From Sulfuritalea sp. (lineage in GTDB: Bacteria > Pseudomonadota > Gammaproteobacteria > Burkholderiales > Rhodocyclaceae): DNA of 62,606 nucleotides. Shown here piece by piece: positions 25,779 to 35,149 of this stretch; the stretch's first letter is position 1, and each line of letters opens with the position of its first letter. Where the stretch lies: contig JAUSCI010000074.1 in assembly GCA_030651305.1 (NCBI GenBank), positions 1-62,606 on the forward strand. Direction: 5' to 3'. A program made the translations under genes and the position numbers. The notes below the pieces were generated by a model, which was not told the origin of the DNA, searched no databases, and saw nothing but the letters and a program-made list of their open reading frames with translations.

Positions 25779-26127
25779 GATCCCTGCCTTCCTCAATCAA
25801 CAAGACCAGCCCGTCATTTTCGATCACGGCCAAGGCAACGAGCCCTTTGCCATCGCAACGCCCGCCCAGACAACGCCCTGATTCCGGGGCATACAGCGCG
25901 CCATGTGTCGCGCAAATCAAGTATAAGCCTGAATGATCGAAGAACTCACCTTCTTGCCAGTCCATTTCCACCGGCACATGGGCGCAGCGGTTCAGATAGG
26001 CATGAACCTGTCCCCGAAAACGCACGACAAAGGCCGGCTCGCTGACGCCGTGACGATCCACCGTAAAGCGCACGCCCCGCCCGCCCTCGACCAGATCATC
26101 GGCGGCACAGATCACGCGCCGTTTCAA
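25768..26127 (-). CDS. Rieske [2Fe-2S] domain protein
   Basis: About 119 residues. The cluster ligands are seen in NRCAHVPVEM (C-x-H) and LICATHGALY (C-x2-H). The rest is a single Rieske domain, as in ferredoxin components or small cytosolic Rieske proteins. The upstream part of the open frame overlaps the phosphatase gene in another frame, so I place the start at the TTG at 26127 that overlaps the phosphatase stop; a GTG at 26115 is nearly as good. It is always found in this order in a run of coupled genes here. The electron partner is unknown. Confidence 0.82.
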   Translation of the reverse strand: MKRRVICAADDLVEGGRGVRFTVDRHGVSEPAFVVRFRGQVHAYLNRCAHVPVEMDWQEGEFFDHSGLYLICATHGALYAPESGRCLGGRCDGKGLVALAVIENDGLVLLIEEGRDRVG

Positions 26128-26780
26128 GCGTGTTGCCGCAGCCACGCCGCCATATCCGCCACATTTGCCGCACAGTAAACCGGGACTTCCGCCTCCAGTG
26201 CCGCGCGCGGATGGGCGCCATAAGTCACACCCAGCGCCGCCACACCGGCGTTGCGGGCCATCAGCAAATCGTGAGTGGTGTCGCCGATCATCAAGGTTGC
26301 CTGCGGTTCCACGCCAAACTCGCTCATCAGTTCCTCGAGCATTTGCGGATGCGGCTTGGAATGGCATTCGTCGGCGCAGCGCGAGGCCTGGAAGCGCGGC
26401 CCCAGTCCGCTGACCGCGAAGGCCCGATCCAGTCCCTTGCGTGTCTTGCCTGTCGCGATGGCAAGATGGTGGCCCGCGCGAGTCAGTTCGTCGATCAGGT
26501 CCGCCGCGCCAGCAAACAGCAGCAGATCATGGTCGCGCGACAGGTAGTGATGACGATAACGCTCCGCGACGTCGAGGTAGCGCTCCTTCGGCAGGTCAGG
26601 CAAAGCGTGGCGCAAGGCATCTATCAGGCCGAGGCCGATGATGTGGTTTGCCCGCTCGTCGGAGGGCGGTTCAAGGCCGAGATCCCGCGCCGCCGCCTGG
26701 ATACTGGCGACGATGGCGCCGGTCGAATCCATCAGAGTGCCGTCCCAGTCGAAGACGATCAGTTCAAAACGCCTGGCCAT
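26124..26780 (-). CDS. HAD-family phosphatase (phosphoglycolate phosphatase-like)
   Basis: 218 residues. HAD motif I is VFDWDGTLMDST (D9, D11), motif II the Thr in AIATGKTRKGL, and motif III the late MIGDTTHDLLMARN. The cap helices between fit the Gph/PGP subfamily. It likely dephosphorylates 2-phosphoglycolate or a related sugar phosphate. The ATG at 26780 lies within the last 17 bp of rluC, and its own stop overlaps the Rieske start, so it is translationally coupled on both sides. Confidence 0.87.
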   Translation of the reverse strand: MARRFELIVFDWDGTLMDSTGAIVASIQAAARDLGLEPPSDERANHIIGLGLIDALRHALPDLPKERYLDVAERYRHHYLSRDHDLLLFAGAADLIDELTRAGHHLAIATGKTRKGLDRAFAVSGLGPRFQASRCADECHSKPHPQMLEELMSEFGVEPQATLMIGDTTHDLLMARNAGVAALGVTYGAHPRAALEAEVPVYCAANVADMAAWLRQHA

Positions 26781-27726
26781 AATCCCGTTTCTCGTTTCTA
26801 TCAAGCTTTTCAGTAAAGCTGCGCAATTCCACCGGCAGCGGTGATTCAAGCGCCACCGGCGCACCGGAGAGCGGATGCGGCAGCGCCAGTTTCGCCGCAT
26901 GCAGGAACATGCGGCCGAGTCCGGTCTTCTGCAAGACCTTGTTCAGGGAAAAATCGCCATACTTGTCGTCGCCGGCGATCGGAAAGCCGAGATGGGCAAG
27001 GTGGACGCGAATCTGGTGAGTCCGCCCGGTCTTGAGTTCCACCTCGACCAGGCTGAAGTTCTCCCAGCGCGCCACCAGCCGCACGATGGAATGCGACGGC
27101 TTGCCCTCGGCATCGACGCTCACCCGTCGTTCGCCCTCCGCCGTCAGGTACTTGTGCAAAGGCAGGCGGACGTGCTGCAGCTCATTACGCCAGCGGCCCT
27201 TGACCAAGGCCAGATAGCGCTTGCTGATCCCGCCGTCGCGGAACTGGTCATGCAGCCTGGTCAACGCCATGCGCTTCTTGGCCACCACCAGGAGACCGGA
27301 GGTATCGCGATCCAGCCGGTGGGCGAGTTCGAGGAACTTCGCCAGCGGCCGGGCACGGCGCAACTGTTCGATGACCCCGAAGGAAACTCCGCTGCCGCCG
27401 TGCACGGCCACGCCCGCAGGCTTGTCGATCACGATGAGTGCCTCGTCTTCCCAAGCGATCACGAAATCCCTTGCTGGAACAGCTGCTTGGGATGACCTTT
27501 CGGCAGTTCGCATGGGCGGAACACGCACCCGGTCGCCGACCTGAAGCCGATACTCGGCCTGCACCCGGCCCTTGTTCACCCGCACCTCGCCGCTACGCAC
27601 AACGCGGTAGATGTGGCTCTTCGGCACGCCCTTGGCGATGCGTAGCAGAAAGTTGTCGAGGCGCTGGCCTTCGGCCTCCTCGCCGACTTCAAGCCATGTA
27701 ACCGAATCTTTGCTTAAGTCCTTCAT
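26764..27726 (-). CDS. rluC: 23S rRNA pseudouridine synthase RluC
   Basis: 320 residues. The N-terminal S4 domain (RLDNFLLRIAKGVPKSHIYRVVRSGEVRVN) is followed by the RsuA/RluA catalytic domain with HRLDRDTSGLLVVAKK (catalytic Asp). It modifies U955, U2504 and U2580 equivalents in 23S rRNA in E. coli. It is divergent from rne across a long leader, the usual arrangement in beta- and gammaproteobacteria. The ATG at 27726 has no Shine-Dalgarno and a TATATT box ends 4 nt upstream, so the message may be leaderless. Confidence 0.93.
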   Translation of the reverse strand: MKDLSKDSVTWLEVGEEAEGQRLDNFLLRIAKGVPKSHIYRVVRSGEVRVNKGRVQAEYRLQVGDRVRVPPMRTAERSSQAAVPARDFVIAWEDEALIVIDKPAGVAVHGGSGVSFGVIEQLRRARPLAKFLELAHRLDRDTSGLLVVAKKRMALTRLHDQFRDGGISKRYLALVKGRWRNELQHVRLPLHKYLTAEGERRVSVDAEGKPSHSIVRLVARWENFSLVEVELKTGRTHQIRVHLAHLGFPIAGDDKYGDFSLNKVLQKTGLGRMFLHAAKLALPHPLSGAPVALESPLPVELRSFTEKLDRNEKRDYGQAF

Positions 27727-28197
27727 TTGCAATATACTGATCGCTTGGTTAGCCGTCCCGTGACGGTGTGCCCGGCGGCCCGAAGTGGCGTCGGTGGCAC
27801 GGTTCTCGGGGTGTCGTTGCCTCCCATGCAGCATCGCTTGTCAGTGATCGAATGCAGAGAGGCGACAAGGGCGCGCAAGCAGAACAACCGCCGGACTTCA
27901 CAACCCGACCGGTAACGCGACCAGCCAACCACAGGGTATTTCGCTCGCCCGAAAGAGCGATACTACTTGATTGCGCACAACACACGCACAGATTTGGGCA
28001 CAGATTGCCGGGCGTTGATCATGAGTCAGCGACCGCCTAACCGAAGACAAGTCATCACCCCCGTTTGCCACGTTAAAACACAGGCACCATGAACCCGCCA
28101 AGCCAACCGCAAACCCGATTCGCACCGCCCGCGTCCTGACGCCTGCGGTGCGTGATTTGTCGTGCCCGCCTGCCAGTGATTGCGCGCGGGAGCACAC
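27727..28197. promoter_or_regulatory. 471-bp divergent rluC/rne region, rne leader
   Basis: Non-coding between the two start codons. It contains a TATATT -10-like element for rluC (27731-27736, minus strand), a small hairpin CCGTC/GACGG near 27755, a bulged stem GTAT-CGCTC/GAGCG-ATAC (27936-27963) and a strong hairpin at 28121-28152. A long structured leader is a known property of rne in E. coli, where RNase E autoregulates its own mRNA through it; the same role is inferred here. Confidence 0.55.
28121..28152 (+). promoter_or_regulatory. strong rne leader hairpin
   Basis: Stem CGCACCGC / GCGGTGCG (8 bp, perfect) continues through a 2x2 internal loop into GCGTC / GACGC. It ends 45 nt before the rne ATG, well placed as a cleavage sensor or folding unit in the mRNA leader. 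Confidence 0.55.
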
Positions 28198-30981
28198 ATG
28201 AAACGCATGCTTTTCAATGCGACGCAGGCTGAGGAACTCCGCGTCGCGATCGTCGATGGTCAGAAACTGATTGACCTCGACATCGAATCAGCCAACAAGG
28301 AACAGCGCAAGAGCAATATCTACAAGGCGATCATCACCCGCATCGAGCCGAGTCTCGAAGCTGCCTTTGTAGACTATGGCGCCGAGCGCCACGGCTTTCT
28401 GCCGTTCAAGGAAATTTCGCGTACTTATTTCAAGCCCGGCGTCGACGCCGGCAAGGCGCGTATTCAGGATGTCCTCAGCAATGGCCAGGAAATCATCGTC
28501 CAGGTCGAAAAGGACGAGCGCGGCAACAAGGGCGCAGCGCTGACCACCTATGTCTCGCTGGCCGGCCGCTACCTCGTCCTGATGCCCAACAATCCCCGTG
28601 GCGGCGGCGTTTCACGCCGGGTCGAGGGTGATGACCGGCAGGAACTGCGCGAGATCATGGACCAGCTGGTCGTTCCGCCCGGCACCAGCCTGATCGCCCG
28701 CACCGCAGGCATCGGCCGCGGACTGGAAGAACTGCAGTGGGACCTCAACTACCTGCAGCAGTTGTGGACCGCCATCGACGGCGCCGCCAAGGCGCAAAGC
28801 GGCGCCTTCCTGATTTATCAGGAATCGAGCCTCGTCATCCGCGCCATCCGCGATTACTTTCATTCGGAAATCGGCGAAATCCTGATCGATACCGATGACA
28901 TCTTCGAACAGGCGCAGCAGTTCATGGCGCACGTGATGCCGGGTACGGTCAACCGTGTCAAGCGCTATCAGGATGACGTGCCGCTGTTCTCGCGCTTCCA
29001 GATCGAGCACCAGATCGAATCGGCCTACTCGCGCCAGGTCACCCTGCCTTCGGGCGGCGCCATCGTCATCGACCATACCGAGGCCCTGGTCTCGGTCGAC
29101 GTCAACTCGGGTCGCGCCACCAAGGGCAGCGACATCGAGGAAACGGCGCTGCGCACCAACTGCGAAGCCGCCGACGAAATCGCGCGCCAGCTGCGCCTGC
29201 GCGACCTCGGCGGCCTGATCGTGATCGACTTCATCGACATGGAATCGACCAAGAACCAGCGCGAAGTGGAGAATCGCCTGCGCGACGCCCTGCACTTCGA
29301 CCGCGCTCGCGTCCAGACCGGCAAGATCTCGCGCTTCGGCCTGCTTGAACTGTCGCGCCAGCGCCTGCGTCCGGCGCTCGCCGAGACCAGCTACATCACC
29401 TGCCCGCGCTGCACCGGCACCGGCCACATTCGCAGCACCGAATCCGCCGCACTGCACATCCTGCGCATCCTCGAAGAGGAAGCCATGAAGGAAAACACCG
29501 GCGCCCTGCACTGCCAGGTTCCGGTCGATGTCGCGACTTTCCTGCTCAACGAAAAGCGCGTCGACATTTCCCGCATCGAGATGCGCCATCGCGTCAATCT
29601 GGTGATCGTACCCAATCGCCACCTGGAAACGCCGGCCCACGAAATCGTCCGCCTGCGCCATGATCAACTGAATGCCGAGGGGATCGTTCTCGCCAGTTAC
29701 CAGATGGCGGAAAAACCGGTTGAAGAAGCCTACCAGCCGCCCTCCGCGCAATCAGAAGCCAAGCCCGTCAAGATCGAGGCGGCGGTGAAGGGGATCACCC
29801 CGGATCAGCCGGCGCCGATCGTCGAACACAAGGCAGCGGCGCCAGTCGCTCCGCCTGTGGTGGCCGACCAAGGAGGCTTCTTCGGCAAGATCATGTCCTT
29901 CTTCATGGGCGACAAGAAAGCGGAAGTGCCTGTCGTCAAAGAAGAAAAGGCCGATAAGCCACCGCGCCGCGAAAGCGGACGCGACCGCAACCGGGATGGC
30001 AATCGCGAAGGCGGCCGCGGTGGCCGCGACCGCAATGCTCGCCGCGACGGACGCGACACCCGCGAAGGCGGCGAACGCAAGGACAGAAGCGAACAGACGC
30101 CGCGCCCGCAGGGAAAGCGCGACGAGACCCAAGCCGAAGGCAGCAACCGCCGTCCGCGCGATGGTCGCAACGAACCGCGTGAACCGAAGGAAGTCCGCGA
30201 ACCAAGGGAGGCGCGCGAACCCCGTCCGCCGCGCGAGCCCAAGGAGCCGAGGGAGCCGCGCCAGCCGCGCAACGAAGCGAATGCCGCCCTGGCCGCCGTC
30301 CCGCCAGCGCCGACTCTTGCCGGCGACGGCAATCAATCCGCCGGCCAGGACGGCGAAGCCCGCAGCGGACGCAGAAACCGTGGTCGCGGTCGCGGCCGTG
30401 GTCGCAGCGAGGAAGGCAGCACACCGGAAGTCGCCGCCGCCGGACTCGTCGCCGACCAGGCCACCGAGTTCGCTCCTGTCGCGACGGCAGCCGCTGCTCC
30501 GCAACCGACCTCCGCGCCGGCCGTCGAACCAATTGCAACTGAGCCAACCGTCGAGGCAGTCGTCGCCCCGGCAGCTCCGGTCGAGCCGACGCCGGCGTTC
30601 GTCGAGCCTGTCGTCGAGCCCATAGCTGCCGAACCGGTCACCCCCACCGCCGTAGTGCTTGCAGAGCCGATTCCGCTGCCCGTCGTGGTTCCCGCAGCGG
30701 CACCGACTCCCGCCGCCGAGCCTGCCCCGCAATTCGTCGCGGCGCCGCCTCAGCCGGCGATTCCCGTTGCCGATCCGATCATCGTTCCGCCGGCACCAAA
30801 ACCCGCTCCGGTGGATCTTTCGGGATCATTGCAACAGGCAGGCCTGGTCATGATCGAAACCAGCCATGCCGCACCGGCCGCTGACAGTTTTGCACCGGCA
30901 CAGCCTCTCGGCCGCAAGCCGAAGCCGGCGCCGGTGATCGTCAACGAGCCCCTGCAGATGGTGGAAACCAAGAACAACTGA
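28198..30981 (+). CDS. rne: ribonuclease E
   Basis: 927 residues. It begins KRMLFNATQAEELRVAIVDG, then the S1 domain (about 35-120), the 5' sensor and RNase H-like part, and the DNase I-like catalytic core with D301 (VSVDVNSG) and D344 (VIDFIDMES). The Zn-link is C402/C405 (CPRCTGTG). All catalytic features of E. coli Rne are kept. The C-terminal half from about residue 520 is disordered: a GGFFGKIMSFF membrane-like amphipathic motif, an Arg/Glu/Asn-rich RNA-binding stretch, a Pro/Ala-rich segment and the conserved tail ending PLQMVETKNN. It organises the mRNA degradosome. A dispersed repeat copy lies within the low-complexity linker. Confidence 0.97.
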   Translation: MKRMLFNATQAEELRVAIVDGQKLIDLDIESANKEQRKSNIYKAIITRIEPSLEAAFVDYGAERHGFLPFKEISRTYFKPGVDAGKARIQDVLSNGQEIIVQVEKDERGNKGAALTTYVSLAGRYLVLMPNNPRGGGVSRRVEGDDRQELREIMDQLVVPPGTSLIARTAGIGRGLEELQWDLNYLQQLWTAIDGAAKAQSGAFLIYQESSLVIRAIRDYFHSEIGEILIDTDDIFEQAQQFMAHVMPGTVNRVKRYQDDVPLFSRFQIEHQIESAYSRQVTLPSGGAIVIDHTEALVSVDVNSGRATKGSDIEETALRTNCEAADEIARQLRLRDLGGLIVIDFIDMESTKNQREVENRLRDALHFDRARVQTGKISRFGLLELSRQRLRPALAETSYITCPRCTGTGHIRSTESAALHILRILEEEAMKENTGALHCQVPVDVATFLLNEKRVDISRIEMRHRVNLVIVPNRHLETPAHEIVRLRHDQLNAEGIVLASYQMAEKPVEEAYQPPSAQSEAKPVKIEAAVKGITPDQPAPIVEHKAAAPVAPPVVADQGGFFGKIMSFFMGDKKAEVPVVKEEKADKPPRRESGRDRNRDGNREGGRGGRDRNARRDGRDTREGGERKDRSEQTPRPQGKRDETQAEGSNRRPRDGRNEPREPKEVREPREAREPRPPREPKEPREPRQPRNEANAALAAVPPAPTLAGDGNQSAGQDGEARSGRRNRGRGRGRGRSEEGSTPEVAAAGLVADQATEFAPVATAAAAPQPTSAPAVEPIATEPTVEAVVAPAAPVEPTPAFVEPVVEPIAAEPVTPTAVVLAEPIPLPVVVPAAAPTPAAEPAPQFVAAPPQPAIPVADPIIVPPAPKPAPVDLSGSLQQAGLVMIETSHAAPAADSFAPAQPLGRKPKPAPVIVNEPLQMVETKNN
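30294..30318 (-). repeat. dispersed 25-bp repeat copy inside the rne linker
   Basis: Carries the complete core and also shares the extended flank (CTTGCCGGCG) with the copy at 37768. It encodes part of [11 protein letters not shown] in the disordered linker of RNase E, where sequence is little constrained. Confidence 0.5.
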
Positions 30982-31003
30982 CGCTTGCAATCAGGATAAG
31001 CAG

Positions 31004-31036
31004 CGGGCGCCATGCGAAGGTATGGCGCCCGTTGTT
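31004..31036 (+). terminator. intrinsic terminator after rne
   Basis: 10-bp perfect stem CGGGCGCCAT / ATGGCGCCCG with an 8-nt loop, followed by TTGTT. It lies between rne and the convergent phosphatase gene and ends on that gene's stop codon. Confidence 0.75.
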
Positions 31037-31509
31037 CATGGGACGCCCAGTTTCAGAATGAGTCCGGTCGCCGCGTCCTCGATCAAATCGAGTACGTGTT
31101 CAAATCCCTGAGCACCGCCATAGTAGGGATCAGGCACCTCGTCTTCCTTGAAGCGCTCGCCGAATTCGAGGAACAGCCCCAGCTTTTTTTGATGGGGCCG
31201 CGGACAGGCACGCTGCAGCAAGTCAAGATGTTCGCGATCCATCGCCAGCACGTAGTCGAAGTGAATGAAATCGAAGTCGGTCACCCGCCGCGCGCGCAAG
31301 GACGCCAAATCATAGCCGCGCCGCAAGGCAGCGGCGATCGTTCTGGGATCGGGCGGATCGCCGACATGGTAGCCATGAGTGGCAGCCGAATCGAACTCGA
31401 ACAGGTGCTCAACGCCCTGCTTCCTCGCCAGGCCACGTGCGACGCCTTCAGCCGTGGGCGACCGGCAGATATTTCCAGTGCAGACGAACAGCACCTTGTG
31501 CCGGATCAC
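31036..31509 (-). CDS. low-molecular-weight protein tyrosine phosphatase
   Basis: 157 residues. The P-loop is VCTGNICRS with nucleophile C10 and R16, and the general acid Asp is in the DPYYG motif near residue 126. This is the complete LMW-PTP fold. It dephosphorylates tyrosine residues, commonly in control of polysaccharide export, but no tyrosine kinase or capsule gene is nearby. The ATG overlaps the uvrB stop (ATGA), so it is coupled to uvrB. Confidence 0.93.
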   Translation of the reverse strand: MIRHKVLFVCTGNICRSPTAEGVARGLARKQGVEHLFEFDSAATHGYHVGDPPDPRTIAAALRRGYDLASLRARRVTDFDFIHFDYVLAMDREHLDLLQRACPRPHQKKLGLFLEFGERFKEDEVPDPYYGGAQGFEHVLDLIEDAATGLILKLGVP

Positions 31510-33578
31510 TTCGCATCCCCCTGCGCGTCGTGCGCTTCGCCGCCAAAGGCGAGGCGCTGGATGCGGAACAGTTCATCGCGGGCCGCCGCCGCCTCTTCGA
31601 ACTCCAGGTTCTTCGCGTGCTCCTGCATTGCCTTTTCCAGCCGCCGGATTTCGCGCGACAGATCCTTCTCGCTCATCACTTCGTAACGCGCGGCCTCCTG
31701 CGCGGCCTTGAGTTCCCGCACCGCCGTTTCCGAATCGTAGATGCCGTCGATCATATCCTTGATGCGTTTCCTGACGCCGATCGGGGTGATGCCCTCGGCC
31801 TCGTTGTGCGCCAGTTGCTTCGCCCGCCGCCGCGCGGTTTCGCCCATCGCCCGCTGCATCGAGTCGGTGATCCTGTCGGCATAGAGGATCGCGGTGCCGT
31901 TGAGATGCCTGGCGGCGCGGCCCATGGTCTGGATCAGCGAGCGCGTCGAACGCAGGAAGCCTTCCTTGTCGGCATCGAGGATCGCCACCAGCGACACCTC
32001 GGGAATGTCCAGGCCTTCGCGCAGCAGGTTGATGCCGACCAGCACATCGAACTCGCCGAGGCGCAGATCGCGGATGATCTCGACCCGTTCCACGGTATCG
32101 ACGTCGGAATGCAGGTAGCGCACCTTGATGCCGTTGTCGTTGAGGTATTCGGTCAGTTGTTCCGCCAGCCGCTTGGTCAGCGTCGTCACCAACACCCGCT
32201 CACCCAGCGCGATGCGCTTCTTGCACTCCGAGAGAAGATCATCCACCTGGGTGCTGGCCGGCCGTACCTCGACCATCGGATCGACCAGCCCGGTCGGCCG
32301 TACCAGCTGCTCCACCACCTGGCCCTGATGGGCTTCCTCGTAGGTCGAGGGCGTCGCCGAGACGACCACCGTCTGCGGCATCAGCTTCTCGAACTCGTCG
32401 AACTTCAGCGGCCGGTTATCCAGTGCCGAGGGCAGGCGGAAGCCGTAATCGACCAGGTTTTCCTTGCGCGAACGGTCGCCCTTGTACATGCCGCCCACCT
32501 GGGGGATTGTCACGTGCGACTCGTCGACGAACATGATTGCGTCGGGCGGAAGGTAGTCGTAAAGCGTTGGCGGCGGCTCGCCGAGCTGGCGCCCCGACAG
32601 ATGCCGCGAGTAGTTCTCGATGCCCTTGCAGAAGCCCAGCTGGTCCAGCATTTCCAGGTCGAAGCGGGTGCGCTGCTCGATGCGCTGACACTCGACCAAT
32701 TTCTGATTCGTCTGGAAGAACTCGATGCGTTCGCGCAGTTCTTCCTTGATCGCTTCGACGGCCTTGAGCACCGTGGCACGCGGCGTGACGTAATGGCTCG
32801 ACGGAAACACCGTGAAGCGGCCAAGTTTCTGTTTCGTATGCCCGGTTAGCGGATCAAAAACCGTCAGGCCCTCGATCTCGTCATCGAACAGCGTGATGCG
32901 CACCGCGCTCTCGGCGTTCTCCGCAGGAAAGACATCGATCACGTCGCCGCGCACGCGATACACGCCGCGCTTGAAGTCAATCTCGTTGCGCTCGTACTGC
33001 ATCTCGGTCAGGCGACGGATGATCTCGCGCTGGCCGATCTTCTCGCCCGTGCGCAGGTGCAGGATCATGCTGTGGTAATCGACCGGATCGCCGATGCCGT
33101 AGATCGCCGACACGGTGCACACGATCACCACATCGCGCCGCTCCAGCAGGCTCTTGGTCGCCGACAGGCGCAACTGCTCGATGTGCTCGTTAATCGAGGA
33201 ATCCTTCTCGATGAACAGGTCGCGCGAAGGCACGTAGGCCTCGGGCTGGTAGTAGTCGTAATAGGAAACGAAATACTCGACCGCGTTCTCCGGAAAGAAC
33301 TCGCGAAATTCCGAATACAGTTGCGCCGCCAGCGTCTTGTTGGGCGCCAAGACCAGGGCCGGGCGGCCCAGCCGGGCGATGACGTTGGCCATGGTGAAGG
33401 TCTTGCCCGAGCCCGTCACGCCGAGCAAGGTCTGGAATGAAAGCCCGTCGTTGAATCCTTCGGTCAGCAGGCGAATCGCCTCGGGCTGATCCCCTGCCGG
33501 CAGGAAGGGCTGATGCAGGCGCCAGGGACTGCCGGCGAACTCGATCACCCGCCCCGTCAACTCGTGAATCTCGGCCAT
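31506..33578 (-). CDS. uvrB: UvrABC system protein B
   Basis: 690 residues. Walker A is [13 protein letters not shown] near residue 45, the beta-hairpin region [12 protein letters not shown] (DNA strand separation) follows, then helicase motifs DESHVT and GRAARH, and the C-terminal UVR domain ([30 protein letters not shown]). It is the damage-verification subunit of nucleotide excision repair. The ATG at 33578 was preferred over a GTG five codons upstream, giving the N-terminus [12 protein letters not shown]. It is divergent from the aminotransferase gene. Confidence 0.97.
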   Translation of the reverse strand: MAEIHELTGRVIEFAGSPWRLHQPFLPAGDQPEAIRLLTEGFNDGLSFQTLLGVTGSGKTFTMANVIARLGRPALVLAPNKTLAAQLYSEFREFFPENAVEYFVSYYDYYQPEAYVPSRDLFIEKDSSINEHIEQLRLSATKSLLERRDVVIVCTVSAIYGIGDPVDYHSMILHLRTGEKIGQREIIRRLTEMQYERNEIDFKRGVYRVRGDVIDVFPAENAESAVRITLFDDEIEGLTVFDPLTGHTKQKLGRFTVFPSSHYVTPRATVLKAVEAIKEELRERIEFFQTNQKLVECQRIEQRTRFDLEMLDQLGFCKGIENYSRHLSGRQLGEPPPTLYDYLPPDAIMFVDESHVTIPQVGGMYKGDRSRKENLVDYGFRLPSALDNRPLKFDEFEKLMPQTVVVSATPSTYEEAHQGQVVEQLVRPTGLVDPMVEVRPASTQVDDLLSECKKRIALGERVLVTTLTKRLAEQLTEYLNDNGIKVRYLHSDVDTVERVEIIRDLRLGEFDVLVGINLLREGLDIPEVSLVAILDADKEGFLRSTRSLIQTMGRAARHLNGTAILYADRITDSMQRAMGETARRRAKQLAHNEAEGITPIGVRKRIKDMIDGIYDSETAVRELKAAQEAARYEVMSEKDLSREIRRLEKAMQEHAKNLEFEEAAAARDELFRIQRLAFGGEAHDAQGDAK

Positions 33579-33694
33579 AACCTGTCTATCCACTTATGGA
33601 AACCGGGGCAAAACCGGATCAAAACCACCCAGGCAATGCGGTATTATTGCTTGTTTTACGGCTTTCCGTCCTTGCCTTCCTCTCAGGAGTTTTC

Positions 33695-34903
33695 ATGACT
33701 GCATCACTCTTCGCCGCCGTTGAAATGGCGCCCCGCGACCCCATCCTTGGCCTCACCGAAGGCTTCAATGCCGATACCCACGCGACAAAGGTGAATCTTG
33801 GCGTCGGCGTGTATTACGACGACAACGGCAAGGTGCCCCTGCTGGGCGCCGTCCGCGCCGCTGAAAAGACCCGCCTCGAAGCCGCACCGGCACGCGGCTA
33901 CCAGCCGATCGAAGGACTTGCCGCCTACAACCAGGCGGTGCAGAAGCTGATGTTTGGCGCCGATTCGCCCCTGATCGCGGACGGCCGCCTGGTCACCATC
34001 GAGGCGCTCGGCGGCACCGGCGCACTGAAGGTCGGCGCCGACTTCCTCAAGCGCATGTATCCCGAAGCCAAGGTGTACATCAGCGACCCGAGCTGGGAAA
34101 ACCATCGCGCCCTGTTCGAATCCGCCGGATTCACAGTGGAAAACTATCCCTACTACGATGCCGCCACACGCGGCGTCGATTTCGCCGCCATGAAGGCCGG
34201 CCTCGCCGGTCTGCCCGCCAATTCCATCATCGTGCTGCATGCCTGCTGCCACAACCCGACCGGTGCCGACATCTCGGCCTCCCAATGGCAGGAAGTGGTC
34301 GACGTCGTTCGTGCCCGCAACCTGGTCGCCTTCATCGACATGGCCTATCAGGGCTTCGCCGACGGCATCAAGGAGGATGCCGTGGCGCTCGACCTTTTCA
34401 CCGCATCGGGTTTGCAGTTCTTTGTCTCAAGCAGCTTCTCCAAATCGTTCTCGCTCTACGGCGAGCGCGTCGGCGCGCTGACCATGGTTACCGCCAGTCG
34501 CGAAGAAACGACTCGCGTGCTCTCGCAGGTCAAGCGCGTGATCCGCACCAACTACTCCAACCCGCCCACCCATGGCGGCGCCATCGTTGCCGCGGTGCTG
34601 TCCAGCCCAGAACTGCGCAAGCAGTGGGAAGACGAACTGGCCGGCATGCGCGAGCGCATTCGCGCCATGCGCGTGTCCCTGGTGGAAAAGCTCAAGGCCA
34701 AGGGCGTGACCCAGGACTTCGGCTTCATCGTCAAGCAGCGCGGCATGTTCTCCTACACCGGCCTCACCGTCGAACAGGTCGAAAAACTCAAGGCGGATTA
34801 CGGCGTTTACGCCGTCGGCACCGGCCGCATCTGCGTCGCGGCGCTGAACAGCAAGAACATCGACTATGTCGCGGATGCCCTTGCCAGCGTGCTGAAGAAG
34901 TAA
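33695..34903 (+). CDS. aromatic/aspartate aminotransferase (class I)
   Basis: 402 residues. The start follows CAGGAG and gives ASLFAAVEMAPRDPILGLTE, the typical N-terminus of the AspC/TyrB group. The PLP Lys lies in SSSFSKSFSLYGERVGAL, the Asn/Asp contacts are HACCHNPTGAD and FIDMAYQGFA, and the carboxylate-binding Arg is in GRICVAALN near the C-terminus. It transfers amino groups between aromatic or dicarboxylic amino acids and 2-oxo acids. Which it prefers cannot be read directly. A monocistronic arrangement ends at the tRNA promoter. Confidence 0.92.
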   Translation: MTASLFAAVEMAPRDPILGLTEGFNADTHATKVNLGVGVYYDDNGKVPLLGAVRAAEKTRLEAAPARGYQPIEGLAAYNQAVQKLMFGADSPLIADGRLVTIEALGGTGALKVGADFLKRMYPEAKVYISDPSWENHRALFESAGFTVENYPYYDAATRGVDFAAMKAGLAGLPANSIIVLHACCHNPTGADISASQWQEVVDVVRARNLVAFIDMAYQGFADGIKEDAVALDLFTASGLQFFVSSSFSKSFSLYGERVGALTMVTASREETTRVLSQVKRVIRTNYSNPPTHGGAIVAAVLSSPELRKQWEDELAGMRERIRAMRVSLVEKLKAKGVTQDFGFIVKQRGMFSYTGLTVEQVEKLKADYGVYAVGTGRICVAALNSKNIDYVADALASVLKK

Positions 34904-34911
34904 CAAAACCA

Positions 34912-34940
34912 TTGCGAGCGAAAAGGGGCGCGGCTATAAT
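34912..34940 (+). promoter_or_regulatory. sigma-70 promoter of tRNA-Asn with GC-rich discriminator
   Basis: -35 TTGCGA (34912-34917), 17-bp spacer, consensus -10 TATAAT (34935-34940), then CCGCGCC, the GC-rich discriminator typical of stringently controlled stable RNA promoters. GGCGCGG (34927-34933) and CCGCGCC (34941-34947) are exact inverted copies around the -10. The tRNA begins at 34957, about 10 nt after the predicted start. Confidence 0.8.
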
Positions 34941-34956
34941 CCGCGCCTCTTGATAT

Positions 34957-35032
34957 TCCTCGATAGCTCAGTTGGTAGAGCGCCGGACTGTTAATCCGTA
35001 GGTCCCTGGTTCGAGCCCAGGTCGAGGAGCCA
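34957..35032 (+). tRNA. tRNA-Asn (GTT)
   Basis: 76 nt with full cloverleaf. Acceptor TCCTCGA pairs with TCGAGGA, D-loop AGCTCAGTTGGTAGAGC, anticodon loop CTGTTAA with GTT at 34990-34992, T-arm CCTGGTTCGAGCCCAGG, discriminator G and encoded CCA. It reads AAC and AAU. Confidence 0.98.
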
Positions 35033-35060
35033 CCGAATTGTTGTTGTGGTTCTTGCAGTT

Positions 35061-35087
35061 AGCCCGGCCATCGCGGTTGGGCTTTTT
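35061..35087 (+). terminator. intrinsic terminator after tRNA-Asn
   Basis: AGCCCGGCC / GGTTGGGCT stem (9 bp with two G-U pairs), 5-nt loop ATCGC, then TTTT. It ends 55 nt after the tRNA. Confidence 0.8.
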
Positions 35088-35149
35088 GCATTTTCGGGGG
35101 CGGTAGTCCGGAGGTCGGTAATGCATCGCCAAAACTTAGGAAACAGTCA

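Noticed and set aside
33579-33600. LexA-like box upstream of uvrB
   Set aside because: CTGT is present but the matching ACAG half at the right distance is missing.
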